A DNA stretch of 17,433 nucleotides from Symbiodinium natans (GCA_905221605.1 CAJNDS010002524.1:1228134-1245566), one strand, 5' to 3'. Shown: positions 6,192 to 12,426, numbered from the stretch's first letter. Notes: generated by a model from the letters alone, not told the origin. Made by a program: numbers and translations.

Positions 6192-6494
6192 GGGTTTGGG
6201 GGTTTCGGGCCTGAGGCTAAGAGTTCCGACGGCAGGCTGGGGATGTTTGGGTTGTTTTTTCCTCTAGGGTTGAGGGTTTGTAGTTCCAGGAACCCGCCTC
6301 CAGTGGCAGTGAGCGTGCTGGCAGCCAAGCGCAGAGCAACAGGAGGATCAGGAGGAGCGGTGGCGGCGGTGTTCGTCGCCATCCTCGTCGTCGTAGTCAT
6401 AGGGGTTGGAGCACAACAGGTACACCAGGAGCAGCAGGAGCGTGTTGAAGTAGAGAAGAAACAGCTTCGCAAAGTGCCGAAGAAAAGTAGGTAA
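6192..6494 (+). CDS. Open frame with one membrane segment and charged tail
   Basis: Open from TTTAG|GGG for 100 codons to a TAA at 6492. About residues 47-70 are GGAVAAVFVAILVVVVIGVG, a membrane helix; then comes a Gln/Glu/Lys-rich tail (QQVHQEQQERVEVEKKQLRK) likely to form a coiled coil. The first ATG in frame is 6243. It may be one exon, two (a TTTGTAG acceptor lies at 6283), or end by splicing at AG|GTAACT overlapping the stop. A 114-codon ORF on the other strand is Ser/Thr/Cys-rich and less convincing. No family recognised. Confidence 0.4.
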   Translation, partial: GFGGFGPEAKSSDGRLGMFGLFFPLGLRVCSSRNPPPVAVSVLAAKRRATGGSGGAVAAVFVAILVVVVIGVGAQQVHQEQQERVEVEKKQLRKVPKKSR

Positions 6495-6550
6495 CTGGCA
6501 CGCCGGAAGGCCTGCAAGGATTCCACATTCACAGCGGGTCTGGGGTTTAG

Positions 6551-6592
6551 CGACTAAAGAGATTCAGGGATGAGTTGTGTTCGCTGTTAGGA
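6551..6592 (+). CDS. Exon-like segment (RLKRFRDELCSLLG)
   Basis: Acceptor GGGGTTTAG, a heptamer end; phase 0 gives RLKRFRDELCSLLG; donor GGA|GTCAGG. Open one step further to a TGA at 6602. It fits in phase with the segment at 6701. Confidence 0.4.
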
Positions 6593-6631
6593 GTCAGGGG
6601 CTGAGGTTGCTCAGGTGGATGTTGAGGGTGG

Positions 6632-6683
6632 CTAAACCCTAAACCCGAAACCCTAAACCCTAAACCCTAAACCCTAAACCCAT
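6632..6683 (-). repeat. CCCTAAA array
   Basis: About seven heptamers with one CCCGAAA. It lies between two exon-like segments and is thus the main body of a short intron. Confidence 0.9.
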
Positions 6684-6700
6684 AGGCTTGAGCACCCCAG

Positions 6701-6781
6701 GATCCGACGATCCAGCAGAACTGCGCAAAGCTGAAGGAGGTCATGGACAAGGACCCAGAGGGTCGGGTTTTGTGGGTTTCT
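6701..6781 (+). CDS. Exon-like segment (DPTIQQNCAKLKEVMDKDPE)
   Basis: Acceptor AGCACCCCAG|G; 27 codons in phase 0 beginning DPTIQQNCAKLKEVMDKDPE; 20 of 27 third positions are G or C. Donor TCT|GTGAGG continues directly into GTTTAGGG heptamers. A helical, charged segment. No family can be named from it, though it is among the clearest exons. Confidence 0.55.
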
Positions 6782-6782
6782 G

Positions 6783-6846
6783 TGAGGGTTTAGGGTTTAG
6801 GGTTTAGGGTTTAGGGTTCAGGGTTTAGGGTTTAGGGTTTAGGGTA
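6783..6846 (+). repeat. TTTAGGG array at an intron 5' end
   Basis: About nine heptamers that begin inside the donor GTGAGGG of the preceding exon. Confidence 0.9.
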
Positions 6847-6922
6847 TAGAATCCCTTGAAGTGTAGCAATCCCGGTTAAGGATGCGTAAGCTTAGGGCTT
6901 GAACTGTTCCCCGTGCCACCAG

Positions 6923-6952
6923 CTCTCGGTTGCACTCGGTCCCCACTGCCAA
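6923..6952 (+). CDS. Exon-like segment (short)
   Basis: Acceptor CCGTGCCACCAG, ten codons LSVALGPHCQ, donor CAA|GTAGCA. Without splicing the frame stays open into repeat R1. Weak because short. Confidence 0.3.
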
Positions 6953-6970
6953 GTAGCAGAGTTCAACTCT

Positions 6971-7125
6971 TTGTGGTGCTTTACTGTAACTTTAGATCCT
7001 TAGACTTTTTGGGTTTATTGGGTTTTCTAATAATAATAACAAGAAGAATAAGAATAATAATCATAATAATAATAATAAGGCAGCTAAAAATTTAATTTAC
7101 AGCTACCCTTCTGAGTGCAGCCAAG
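6971..7125 (+). repeat. Dispersed repeat R1, copy 2, with AAT-type microsatellite
   Basis: Same sequence as 439-549 but interrupted in the middle (about 7029-7078) by ATAATAATAACAAG... and (AAT)n. The shared flanks are nearly identical, so the microsatellite arose or expanded inside this copy. Confidence 0.85.
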
Positions 7126-7162
7126 AACTCTCTCATTTGAGGCACCGGAGTTGCGGTGTTTG

Positions 7163-7198
7163 CATGGTCCCTTCATGTGGCCCCTTACCTTTTTTAAG
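7163..7198 (+). repeat. 36-bp direct repeat, copy 1
   Basis: CATGGTCCCTTCATGTGGCC and the following CCTTACC...TTAAG recur at 7260-7296 with few changes. The two copies frame a CCCTAAA array (7201-7248). Confidence 0.8.
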
Positions 7199-7200
7199 TA

Positions 7201-7248
7201 TACCCTAAACCCTAAACCCTAAACCCTAAACCCAAAACCTAAACCCTA
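7201..7248 (-). repeat. CCCTAAA array between direct repeats
   Basis: About seven heptamers. The array sits exactly between two copies of a 36-bp sequence. Confidence 0.9.
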
Positions 7249-7259
7249 GGTGGAAGCTA

Positions 7260-7296
7260 CATGGTCCCTAATATGTGGTCCCTTACCTTTCTTAAG
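7260..7296 (+). repeat. 37-bp direct repeat, copy 2
   Basis: CATGGTCCCTAATATGTGGT, then CCCTTACCTTTCTTAAG. Its pyrimidine-rich end followed by AAGAAGGGCAG forms the acceptor for the longest open frame. Confidence 0.8.
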
Positions 7297-7304
7297 AAGG
7301 GCAG

Positions 7305-7669
7305 TATGGGCCCTTTCGGCTTATAAGGAATATGAGGGGGTGTGGAAGGAAGATGGCGTCGGAGAGACGGTCAAGTTCCTGGAGGGCTTCATGAAGGAGG
7401 CAACATGGGTCTCTGGGCTTTTCCAACCCTTTAAGAGAAGTTATTCAAAGGGTTCTGAAGTCTGGGTCCTTGGGTTTTACAGGGTCCAAGGGGTGTATAA
7501 GGGTTCCCCGATGAAAGACCCGTATCAAGGGACCGTGTATCTACCCGACGAAACCCAAAATGCAAGGCGGCACAGGAATGTCAAGCATGTTGTGTCTCAT
7601 GATGAAGGGGCTCATAAGGAAGGGCTTCGGTCAGGGCTTGAAGGCTCGACGAAGTCTTTGTATGCTTAG
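7305..7669 (+). CDS. Longest continuous open frame (unknown protein)
   Basis: After CTTTCTTAAGAAGGGCAG the frame is open for 120 codons to a TAG at 7667. The left part (SAYKEYEGVWKEDGVGETVK, then FLEGFMKEATW) has clearly coding-like codon use; a donor TGG|GTCTCT ends it at 7408. The middle (7409-7480) could be an intron ending GGGTTTTACAG|G. The right part contains KDPYQGTVYLPDETQNARRH. So it is either one exon with the gene's stop, or two exons with an in-frame intron. The frame also runs left to a GTG at 7250 through the direct repeat. No family recognised. Confidence 0.45.
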
Positions 7670-7769
7670 ATTCGCCATCAGTTCACCAAGGCTCAAAGCC
7701 CCAGAGAAAAAAAATCCCTAAAAAAGGACCTCTTACATCCCCAAGCAAAGGGTACAGGGTTGAGGCTTG

Positions 7770-7848
7770 TTTAGGGTCTAGGGTTTAGGGCTTAGGGCTT
7801 AGGGCTTAGGGCTGGGGGCTTAGGGCTTAGGGCTCAGGGCTTAGGGAT
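7770..7848 (+). repeat. TTAGGGC variant array
   Basis: A run of GCTTAGG units (about nine), a C-containing form of the heptamer, rare elsewhere in the window. Confidence 0.9.
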
Positions 7849-7903
7849 AAACGGGTGCCCCGAAACCTGTGCCGCTAAACTCATGCCATGAGACCCTGCG
7901 AAG

Positions 7904-7965
7904 GTGGAGAGTGGCGAATGGAGAAAAAAGCAAGAGGCGCTGTACAAGAGGCCGGGCTTCAGGAG
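7904..7965 (+). CDS. Exon-like segment (basic)
   Basis: Acceptor CTGCGAAG|G; reads VESGEWRKKQEALYKRPGFR with many G/C third positions in the right half; donor AG|GTTTTGG. A competing frame from ATG 7888 (MRPCEGGEWRMEKKARGAV) has less biased codons. Confidence 0.4.
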
Positions 7966-8135
7966 GTTTTGGGGCCCTGGAGGGTTTAGGGTTTAGGATT
8001 CAGGATTCAGGGTTTAGGGTTTAGTGTTCAGAGTTTCAGGGGTTAGTGGTGCTTCGGGGTTTCAACCGTGCGGGTGTGTCGTCTTTTTTTGCTTGCTGGG
8101 GGAGGGCCGGGGGTGGGGGTAAGGAGAACCCGCAG

Positions 8136-8245
8136 CTCTGAACCCGAAACCTCGCATATCGAAAAAGGGGCCCGCCCTCAAACCTTTGAGGAGAATAGGC
8201 ATGAAAAGGCGGTCCTTGCGTCGAACCCCTAAGTACCAACGGAGT
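8136..8245 (+). CDS. Exon-like segment, Lys/Arg-rich
   Basis: Acceptor GAACCCGCAG; 36 codons including LNPKPRISKKGPALKPLRRI and GMKRRSLRRTPKYQRS; donor AGT|GTAGGG. The frame stays open to 8305. The strong positive charge suggests a nucleic-acid-binding or nuclear-targeting stretch, but this is inference. A 67-codon ORF on the other strand overlaps it. Confidence 0.45.
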
Positions 8246-8312
8246 GTAGGGGAACTTTCAAATCTCCAAGATTCGGGGCCTATGAAACTCCAAAGTGCTG
8301 GGGCTTAGGGTC

Positions 8313-8412
8313 TGAGTAGCCCAGTGGTACTGTTTTTCCCTGGTTCTGGTTCTAGGCGTCCTTATACAGCATGGGTACCCTTCTTCTGTATGATATGGTC
8401 ACTGGGCTACCA
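8313..8412. repeat. Imperfect inverted repeat
   Basis: GTAGCCCAGTG near the left end pairs with CACTGGGCTAC near the right end. Inside lies a second, smaller palindrome around GGGTACCC flanked by ATACAG/CTGTAT. No coding frame. It may be a degenerate palindromic element unrelated to families 1-3. Confidence 0.5.
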
Positions 8413-8510
8413 CCTGGGTCGCATACAGCGGGCGAACGTCGGAATGGGGTCCTACTGTAGCCGCCACTTTTTTCCGGGAGCTTCCCTATGAGGAGCCAGT
8501 TAGGGGGGAG

Positions 8511-8511
<1 letters not shown>

Positions 8512-8542
<31 letters not shown>
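8512..8542 (+). repeat. Poly-G tract of 31
   Basis: An uninterrupted run of 31 G, preceded by TAGGGGGGAGC. It could fold as a quadruplex. Its exact length is prone to sequencing error. Confidence 0.9.
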
Positions 8543-8565
8543 CTCGAACACGAGCTTAATGCGGA

Positions 8566-8605
8566 ACCCTAAACCCTAAACCCCTAAACCCTAAACCATA
8601 AACCG
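8566..8605 (-). repeat. Short CCCTAAA array
   Basis: About five units just left of the exon at 8620. Confidence 0.85.
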
Positions 8606-8619
8606 GAACTCGGCCGAAG

Positions 8620-8695
8620 GTGCATCGATGCGTGGGAGAAGCAGAAGAAACTCCCCGACCCCAGCAAGGCCCGAGTGTGGAGCCTTGACGGCTTG
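8620..8695 (+). CDS. Exon-like segment (CIDAWEKQKKLPDPSKARVW)
   Basis: Acceptor GCCGAAG|G; 25 codons starting CIDAWEKQKKLPDPSKARVW, with 21 of 25 third positions G or C, against much less in the other frames; donor TTG|GTGCCC. Very likely real coding sequence. The frame is also open upstream into the heptamer array. Family not recognised. Confidence 0.55.
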
Positions 8696-8718
8696 GTGCC
8701 CATATGGTTAGAATTTGG

Positions 8719-8813
8719 GGTTATAAGTAGAGTTATAACTAGTTAATAAGTACCATGAACCTATAAGTAGAGTTCTAACTAGATAATAAGTACCATGAAC
8801 CTTCAAGTAGGGT
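8719..8813. mobile_element. Family-2 element, copy E, with 40-bp tandem duplication
   Basis: TTATAAGTAGAGTTATAACT...TACCATGAACC occurs twice in tandem (8721-8761 and 8762-8801) with two or three changes. The right end CTTCAAGTAGGG matches the family. The left inverted end is missing. Confidence 0.75.
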
Positions 8814-8896
8814 TGAGGGTTCTATCAGGGTTGAGGGTTTAGGGGCTTAGGAGTCAAGAGGGTTAAGGGGTGAAGGGTTTGAAAGGGAGGGTTTAG

Positions 8897-8997
8897 GGCT
8901 TCTCTGAAACAAGCACACCGGCCTTTAAACCACTGGGCAAGATACCCTAAGAAGCTCATTGCGTGGCGCGGGCAGCCTGATCACTTTCCTTGCTGTG
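8897..8997 (+). CDS. Exon-like segment (NHWARYPKKLIAWRGQPDHF)
   Basis: Acceptor GAGGGTTTAG|G, a heptamer end. 33 codons: ASLKQAHRPL then NHWARYPKKLIAWRGQPDHF; donor TGTG|GTCATA. Its end phase fits the next segment. Another open frame in the right half (SLITFLAVVIALFQG) would be membrane-like, but has no matching start. Function unknown. Confidence 0.5.
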
Positions 8998-9051
8998 GTC
9001 ATAGCTTTGTTTCAGGGTTTAGGGTTTTAGGATTTAGGGTTTAGGGTTCAG

Positions 9052-9160
9052 GGCTTTCAACAAGCTCAACGTCTCCACTGCAACGGCTTCTCTTGACAAC
9101 CGAGAGCAACATGTCGTATCTTGTTCACTGCAAAGGCCAAAACCCGCTTGCAAAGACCAG
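9052..9160 (+). CDS. Exon-like segment (frame ambiguous)
   Basis: Acceptor AGGGTTCAG|G, donor CCAG|GTCCCT. Two frames are fully open: LSTSSTSPLQRLLLTTESN... (phase 1, in register with both neighbours) and AFNKLNVSTATASLDNREQH.... Phase agreement with 8897 and 9510 favours the first. An opposite-strand 60-codon ORF covers the same DNA. Confidence 0.5.
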
Positions 9161-9198
9161 GTCCCTGATTCTTGAGGCTGCCCCGACAAACCGAACAC

Positions 9199-9306
9199 CC
9201 CAGAGACTCCAATACCCCGTCATTCAGGAATACTACAAACCAAAACAAGGAACCCTATGATGGTTTAAGGAGTATTCCCTAGTTAAGGGGTATTGGAGTC
9301 TCTGGG
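9199..9306. repeat. Inverted repeat with perfect 20-bp ends
   Basis: CCCAGAGACTCCAATACCCC at 9199-9218 is the exact reverse complement of 9287-9306. Pairing continues imperfectly inward (GGAATACT/AGTATTCC, ACCA/TGGT) to a loop of about 17 bases. The right flank GGGGTCCGCATG recurs in family-3 copy 2. Likely a further MITE-like hairpin. Confidence 0.75.
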
Positions 9307-9458
9307 ATTCCAGGGGTCCGCATGCAAGCAAGTTGACACCCTAAACCCTAAACCCTAAACCCGCCATGATGTTTGCGCATCGGCCTTCCCAAGAAGGTGC
9401 CACCTAGGCCTTGGGATGCCTTGAGCCCCAAGTTTAGGAGTTCAGGATAGAAAAGTCT

Positions 9459-9509
9459 AGGGTTTAGGGTTTAGGGTTTAGGGTTTAGGGTTTAGGGTTT
9501 AGGGTTTAG
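9459..9509 (+). repeat. TTTAGGG array ending at an exon
   Basis: Seven perfect heptamers; the last TTTAG is the acceptor of the following exon. Confidence 0.95.
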
Positions 9510-9601
9510 GAATGAGGGTACCCTGGCTCAGTTAATGGCCAAGTGGAACATGGACCTTGCGGACAAGTACAAGCCGCTTCAGGACCCAGCTTGGCCCAAA
9601 G
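9510..9601 (+). CDS. Exon-like segment (TLAQLMAKWNMDLADKYKPL)
   Basis: Starts at TTTAG|G supplied by the heptamer array and ends at AAAG|GTGAGG, a strong donor. 30 codons, including TLAQLMAKWNMDLADKYKPL and QDPAWPK; 21 of 30 third positions are G or C. Phases match 9052 (alternative frame) and 10435. One of the clearest exons and the best example of a telomere-repeat acceptor. Family not recognised. Confidence 0.6.
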
Positions 9602-9653
9602 GTGAGGGAACAGACCACACGTCAGTCAAGTTAAAATGAAGGCTCGTACCCAA

Positions 9654-9723
9654 GGGTTTAGGGTTTAGGGCTTAGGGGTTAGGGTTTAGGGGTTAGGGGT
9701 TAGGGTTTAGGGTTTAGGGTTTA
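9654..9723 (+). repeat. TTTAGGG/TTAGGGG array in intron
   Basis: About ten units, several of them the six- or seven-base GGGGTTA form. Part of the 833-bp intron 9602-10434. Confidence 0.9.
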
Positions 9724-9735
9724 AGACTCGTACCC

Positions 9736-9880
9736 CTGAGGTTGTACCCCTAAAGGTTCCCCTTAATATACTCCTAGTGTGGCCCTTATACTCCCTGAAG
9801 GATCCTGAAAAAGGGACCCCCAAACCCAAGGGTACAACCTTAAGGGTCCAAGGTAGGACCCCCTAGAGCAAGCCTCTCCA
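9736..9880. repeat. GC-rich inverted repeat
   Basis: AGGTTGTACCCCT at the left pairs with AGGGTACAACCT on the right. The style (runs of CCCC/GGGG, TACCCC) resembles family 3, but I could not align it along its length. It lies between a heptamer array and an AT-rich island. Confidence 0.5.
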
Positions 9881-9899
9881 GAAGAGTCCCTAGTGGCCA

Positions 9900-10345
9900 C
9901 TGTGAAGGTCTGACTTAGCATACTGTGACAATGTTAAAATATAAGATAAGGTCAGAGTGGTACCAGAACGTGCTATGTAAATACTATAGCAAAGCAACAA
10001 CCTCTGAATATGCCATTTTGATAATAGGAGCATGTAATATCAGAATTGAACAAAAAATATGAGACTACACTAGTGATGTGATATTGGAGTCTTGTAATAA
10101 GAAGATGACAAAATACACAGCAGGCCATTATACTACTCTCATATTGTCGTATGTACTACGTGGGCTTTTCATAAGCGAGTATTATTGTGTGATTGTGTTC
10201 ATATGTTCAGAAGATACAATAACCAACATACTTTGACGAACATAACAATATACTATTGGAGCAGGGGACGAGTGGAATAGTAGAAGAAGCGAATACTGGA
10301 GTAATGGAAAAATAGAAGAATCGAACTTAACAGAACACTAGAAAA
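9900..10345. other. AT-rich island inside an intron
   Basis: About 440 bp of AT-rich sequence with many short GAATA/AATA/TAGAAGAA motifs and no heptamers, MITE ends or long frame. GTACCAGAAC near its left end recurs in the AT-rich island at 14223, so the two may share an origin. Confidence 0.6.
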
Positions 10346-10434
10346 AGAAATGATTTGTTGTAAGGACAAGTCAAACATACAATCATGTACTCACGTAAGC
10401 TTCAAGCATATCTTGAAGACCGGTGAGAGCGAAG

Positions 10435-10547
10435 GCTGTGCATGGTGGGGACGTGCCGCGCAGGAGTACACGTCGGGTCAGGTCGACAAATACGGCAAGA
10501 TGGTGGACTTGTTTGGCAAGAAGAAGCTCTGGTACCTGCCGGCACAA
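10435..10547 (+). CDS. Exon-like segment (CAWWGRAAQEYTSG...)
   Basis: 37 codons: CAWWGRAAQE, YTSGQVDKYGKMVDLFGKKK, LWYLPAQ. 28 of 37 third positions are G or C, a sharp change from the AT-rich DNA before it. Acceptor GAGCGAAG|G is weak in pyrimidines; the donor CAA|GTTTTC is weak. It joins in phase to 9510. Other ORFs at 10423 and 10442 are shadows. Family not recognised. Confidence 0.55.
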
Positions 10548-10648
10548 GTTTTCCTGCCCTGCGTGTGCATTGCTACATGACTGGCATCTGCGTTTGGAAG
10601 GAGGGCGTTAGTGAACAAGCTCAACAGACCTAGCCTGTCCCAGTATAG

Positions 10649-10734
10649 AACATGAGCAGAACCATGGCAGGTGTATTTTCCGAAAGAAGAAGCCACACGA
10701 ATCCCCACACGGCTTGCAGCTGCCGCCAGCTACA
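10649..10734 (+). CDS. Exon-like segment (HEQNHGRCIFRKKKPHESPH)
   Basis: Acceptor CCTGTCCCAGTATAG; 28 codons HEQNHGRCIFRKKKPHESPH then GLQLPPAT; donor ACA|GTACCC. The His/Lys-rich sequence has no family I recognise. Its end phase fits the next segment. Confidence 0.45.
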
Positions 10735-10864
10735 GTACCCCCTTCTCACACTTGCGGTTCAGGGGCTTAGGGTGTAGGGGTTTAGGGTTGAGGAAAGTCT
10801 AGGGTGTAGGGGGTTTAGGCCGGCTTAGGCCGGTTTCAGGGTTTAGGGTTTAGGCTTTCTGCAG

Positions 10865-10987
10865 CTGTGCCAGGTGGGTCAAGTCCGCACAGGGCTGCCT
10901 CGCCAGGAAAGGGGAGGCACGAAGCCGGAAATCGTCCTTCTTTTAAACTCCCCCGGGCTTCATCTTGAAGCATCCGAAATAGCCTGA
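10865..10987 (+). CDS. Exon-like segment ending in a stop codon
   Basis: Acceptor GGCTTTCTGCAG; 40 codons (LCQVGQVRTGLPRQERGGTK, PEIVLLLNSPGLHLEASEIA) to a TGA at 10985. It may be a 3'-terminal exon: the next 150 bases are A/T-richer, carry a C12A10 tract, and have no open frame. Alternatively CCAG|GTGGGT cuts the exon to three codons. Two other frames are partly open. Confidence 0.4.
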   Translation: MCQVGQVRTGLPRQERGGTKPEIVLLLNSPGLHLEASEIA

Positions 10988-11050
10988 AATCCTGAAAGCC
11001 CTCCAGCCAAACGCCAAATCCAGAAATCCAATACCTTAAGAACTACCTTA

Positions 11051-11072
11051 CCCCCCCCCCCCAAAAAAAAAA
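11051..11072 (+). repeat. C12-A10 homopolymer tract
   Basis: Twelve C followed by ten A, then AT-rich DNA. It follows a possible gene end; a retroposed 3' end is one explanation, simple slippage another. Confidence 0.85.
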
Positions 11073-11142
11073 GGAATAATCAGAATATATCAATCATAAA
11101 CTCTTTGCTTCCTTGTTTATATAAAACCCCAACAGGACATTG

Positions 11143-11310
11143 TAAACCCTAAGCCCTACACCCTCAGCCCGAAACCAGAAACCCTAAAGCCTTAAGCTCA
11201 CCCCCTGAGGATCTTTCCCGATAAACCCTAAACCCTAAACCCTAAACCCTAACCCCTAAACCCTAAACCCTAAACCCAAACCCCAAACCCCAAACCCTAA
11301 ACCGAACCCT
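11143..11310 (-). repeat. Degenerate CCCTAAA arrays
   Basis: CCCTAAG, CCCTACA, then about ten CCCTAAA/CCCCAAA units. The array ends GCACCCTCAG, an acceptor for the next segment. Confidence 0.9.
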
Positions 11311-11320
11311 GCACCCTCAG

Positions 11321-11397
11321 CTGCAGATGCACATACGTGCGTGTGCCAGGCTCTGAAGTCTGAGGAGTGCGGACGCTACAAGGACTGGGGAAGTGCT
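11321..11397 (+). CDS. Exon-like segment (ADAHTCVCQALKSEECGRYK)
   Basis: Acceptor CACCCTCAG; 25 codons ADAHTCVCQALKSEECGRYK then DWGSA; donor GCT|GTGATT. 16 of 25 third positions are G or C. In phase with 11487. Cys-containing (four Cys), possibly a small metal or disulfide site; family not recognised. Confidence 0.5.
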
Positions 11398-11417
11398 GTG
11401 ATTTTGGGGTAGGAAAG

Positions 11418-11486
11418 CTTTAGGGTTTAGGGTTTAGGGTTTAGGGTTTAGGGTTTAGGGTTTAGGGTTTAGGGTTTAGGGTTTAG
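11418..11486 (+). repeat. TTTAGGG array ending at an exon
   Basis: Ten perfect heptamers; the last TTTAG is the acceptor of the next segment. Confidence 0.95.
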
Positions 11487-11556
11487 GCTGAGGGCTTCAG
11501 AGCCCTCGAGCTGGCTGTAGGATGCACGCAAGAAGCATGCGATGGAGGCCCCAAAG
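11487..11556 (+). CDS. Exon-like segment (AEGFRALELAVGCTQEACDG)
   Basis: Acceptor TTTAG|G from the array; 23 codons AEGFRALELAVGCTQEACDG then GPK; donor AAAG|GTTCAA. Phase 0, as required by the segment at 11321, so together they read through the heptamer intron. Family not recognised. Confidence 0.5.
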
Positions 11557-11565
11557 GTTCAAAGC

Positions 11566-11745
11566 CCCAAGCCCTAAACCCCAAATACCCTACATGCCCT
11601 ACATGCCCTAAATACCCTAAATACCCTAATACCCTAAACACCCTAAATACCCTACGTACCCTAAATACCCTAAGTACCCTAAGTACCCTAAGTACCCTAA
11701 ATACCCTAAATGCCCTAACTACCCTAAGTACCCCAAGTACCCTTT
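11566..11745 (-). repeat. 9-bp minisatellite (TACCCTAAA type)
   Basis: About 18 units of nine bases, such as TACCCTAAA, TACCCTAAG and TGCCCTACA. It is a nine-base relative of the telomere heptamer. On the minus strand it yields a 105-codon ORF of repeated VLR/VFR/YLG triplets, which is repeat translation. It fills the intron 11557-11754. Confidence 0.9.
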
Positions 11746-11754
11746 GTGTTCTAG

Positions 11755-11802
11755 GAAACCCACAGCCTGGTCTGGTCGACCCAAGACGAACTTGGTGCAT
11801 GG
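11755..11802 (+). CDS. Exon-like segment (ETHSLVWSTQDELGAW)
   Basis: Good acceptor TTTGTGTTCTAG|G and donor TGG|GTACTT leading into heptamers. Phase 0 gives ETHSLVWSTQDELGAW; phase 1 (fitting 11487) gives NPQPGLVDPRRTWCM. Exon bounds are convincing, the frame is not. Confidence 0.45.
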
Positions 11803-11804
11803 GT

Positions 11805-11958
11805 ACTTAGGGTTTAGGGTTTAGGGTTTAGGGCTTAGGTTTAGGGTTTAGGGTTTCGGGTTTCGGGTTTAGGGTTTAGAGTTTAGGGTTTAGTGTTCAG
11901 GGTTTAGGGTTTAGGGTTTAGGGTTTAGGGTTTAGGGTTTAGGGTTTAGGGTTTAGGG
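11805..11958 (+). repeat. TTTAGGG array
   Basis: About 21 heptamers with TTTCGGG, TTCAGGG and CTTAGGG variants. Confidence 0.95.
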
Positions 11959-11984
11959 CCTAGGTGGGCTCAGAAGGAAAGAAG

Positions 11985-12110
11985 CTACTTGGGGGCTCAG
12001 GGTACTCAGGACCCCAATTATAAGTCTGCTTATAGCCTTACAGGACTTAGGAGACTTAGGGGGCTTATAAGTAAAGTTCTAATTGGGGTTATAAGTGCCC
12101 TGAACCTCCT
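11985..12110. mobile_element. Family-2 element, copy F
   Basis: Left end CTACTTGGGGGCTCAGGGTA; right end GTGCCCTGAACCTCC. Interior AATTATAAGT/GGGTTATAAGT pieces mirror each other. More diverged than copy I. Confidence 0.65.
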
Positions 12111-12122
12111 AACCCCACCCAG

Positions 12123-12191
12123 GCACCTTCCAGCTCACGCTTAAAGCGTAGACATGCAAAGCACCGTCAGAGCTGGCAAATCCGAAGCAGG
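12123..12191 (+). CDS. Exon-like segment (SSSRLKRRHAKHRQSWQIRS)
   Basis: Acceptor AACCCCACCCAG|G; 23 codons APSSSRLKRRHAKHRQSWQI then RSR; donor AGG|GTTTAG into a heptamer array. Very basic. Starts right after family-2 copy F. Confidence 0.45.
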
Positions 12192-12281
12192 GTTTAGGGT
12201 TTAGGGTTTAGGGTTTAGGGTTTAGGGTTCCTGAGCCCTTAAAGCTCTAAACCGTTCAGAGCCCCTAACTCGCCTGCGCAG

Positions 12282-12356
12282 GAGTTTGCAATCCTTGAGG
12301 ACAGCGGATTTGAGGGTTGGTTCTGATATGAAGCAGGGTTTATACTTCTGTTTTTG
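12282..12356 (+). CDS. Exon-like segment with GTAAGT donor
   Basis: Acceptor CGCCTGCGCAG|G. One frame (SLQSLRTADLRVGSDMKQGL) runs to a consensus donor TTTTTG|GTAAGTG. Phase 0 instead gives EFAILEDSGFEGWF and would need the weaker donor at 12316. An opposite-strand ORF overlaps. Frame unresolved. Confidence 0.4.
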
Positions 12357-12426
12357 GTAAGTGTATATGAGCAAGCGCCAAAACCCCCAGCCATTCAAGT
12401 AAGTCAGGGGTGGACACGCATGCCCC

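Noticed and set aside
6188-6532. 114-codon minus-strand ORF rich in Ser, Thr, Cys
   Set aside because: The + strand frame has a membrane helix and fits the strand of all other segments; the minus frame looks like its complement.
8541-8560. tRNA B-box-like GTTCGAGCC on the minus strand
   Set aside because: No A box or cloverleaf can be formed with the adjoining heptamer DNA.
8500-8560. CRISPR or phage-type feature
   Set aside because: No spaced direct repeats of constant length; the DNA is clearly eukaryotic.
11483-11800. 105-codon minus-strand ORF with repeated VLR/VFR/YLG
   Set aside because: It is the translation of the nine-base minisatellite; no coding signal outside the repeat.
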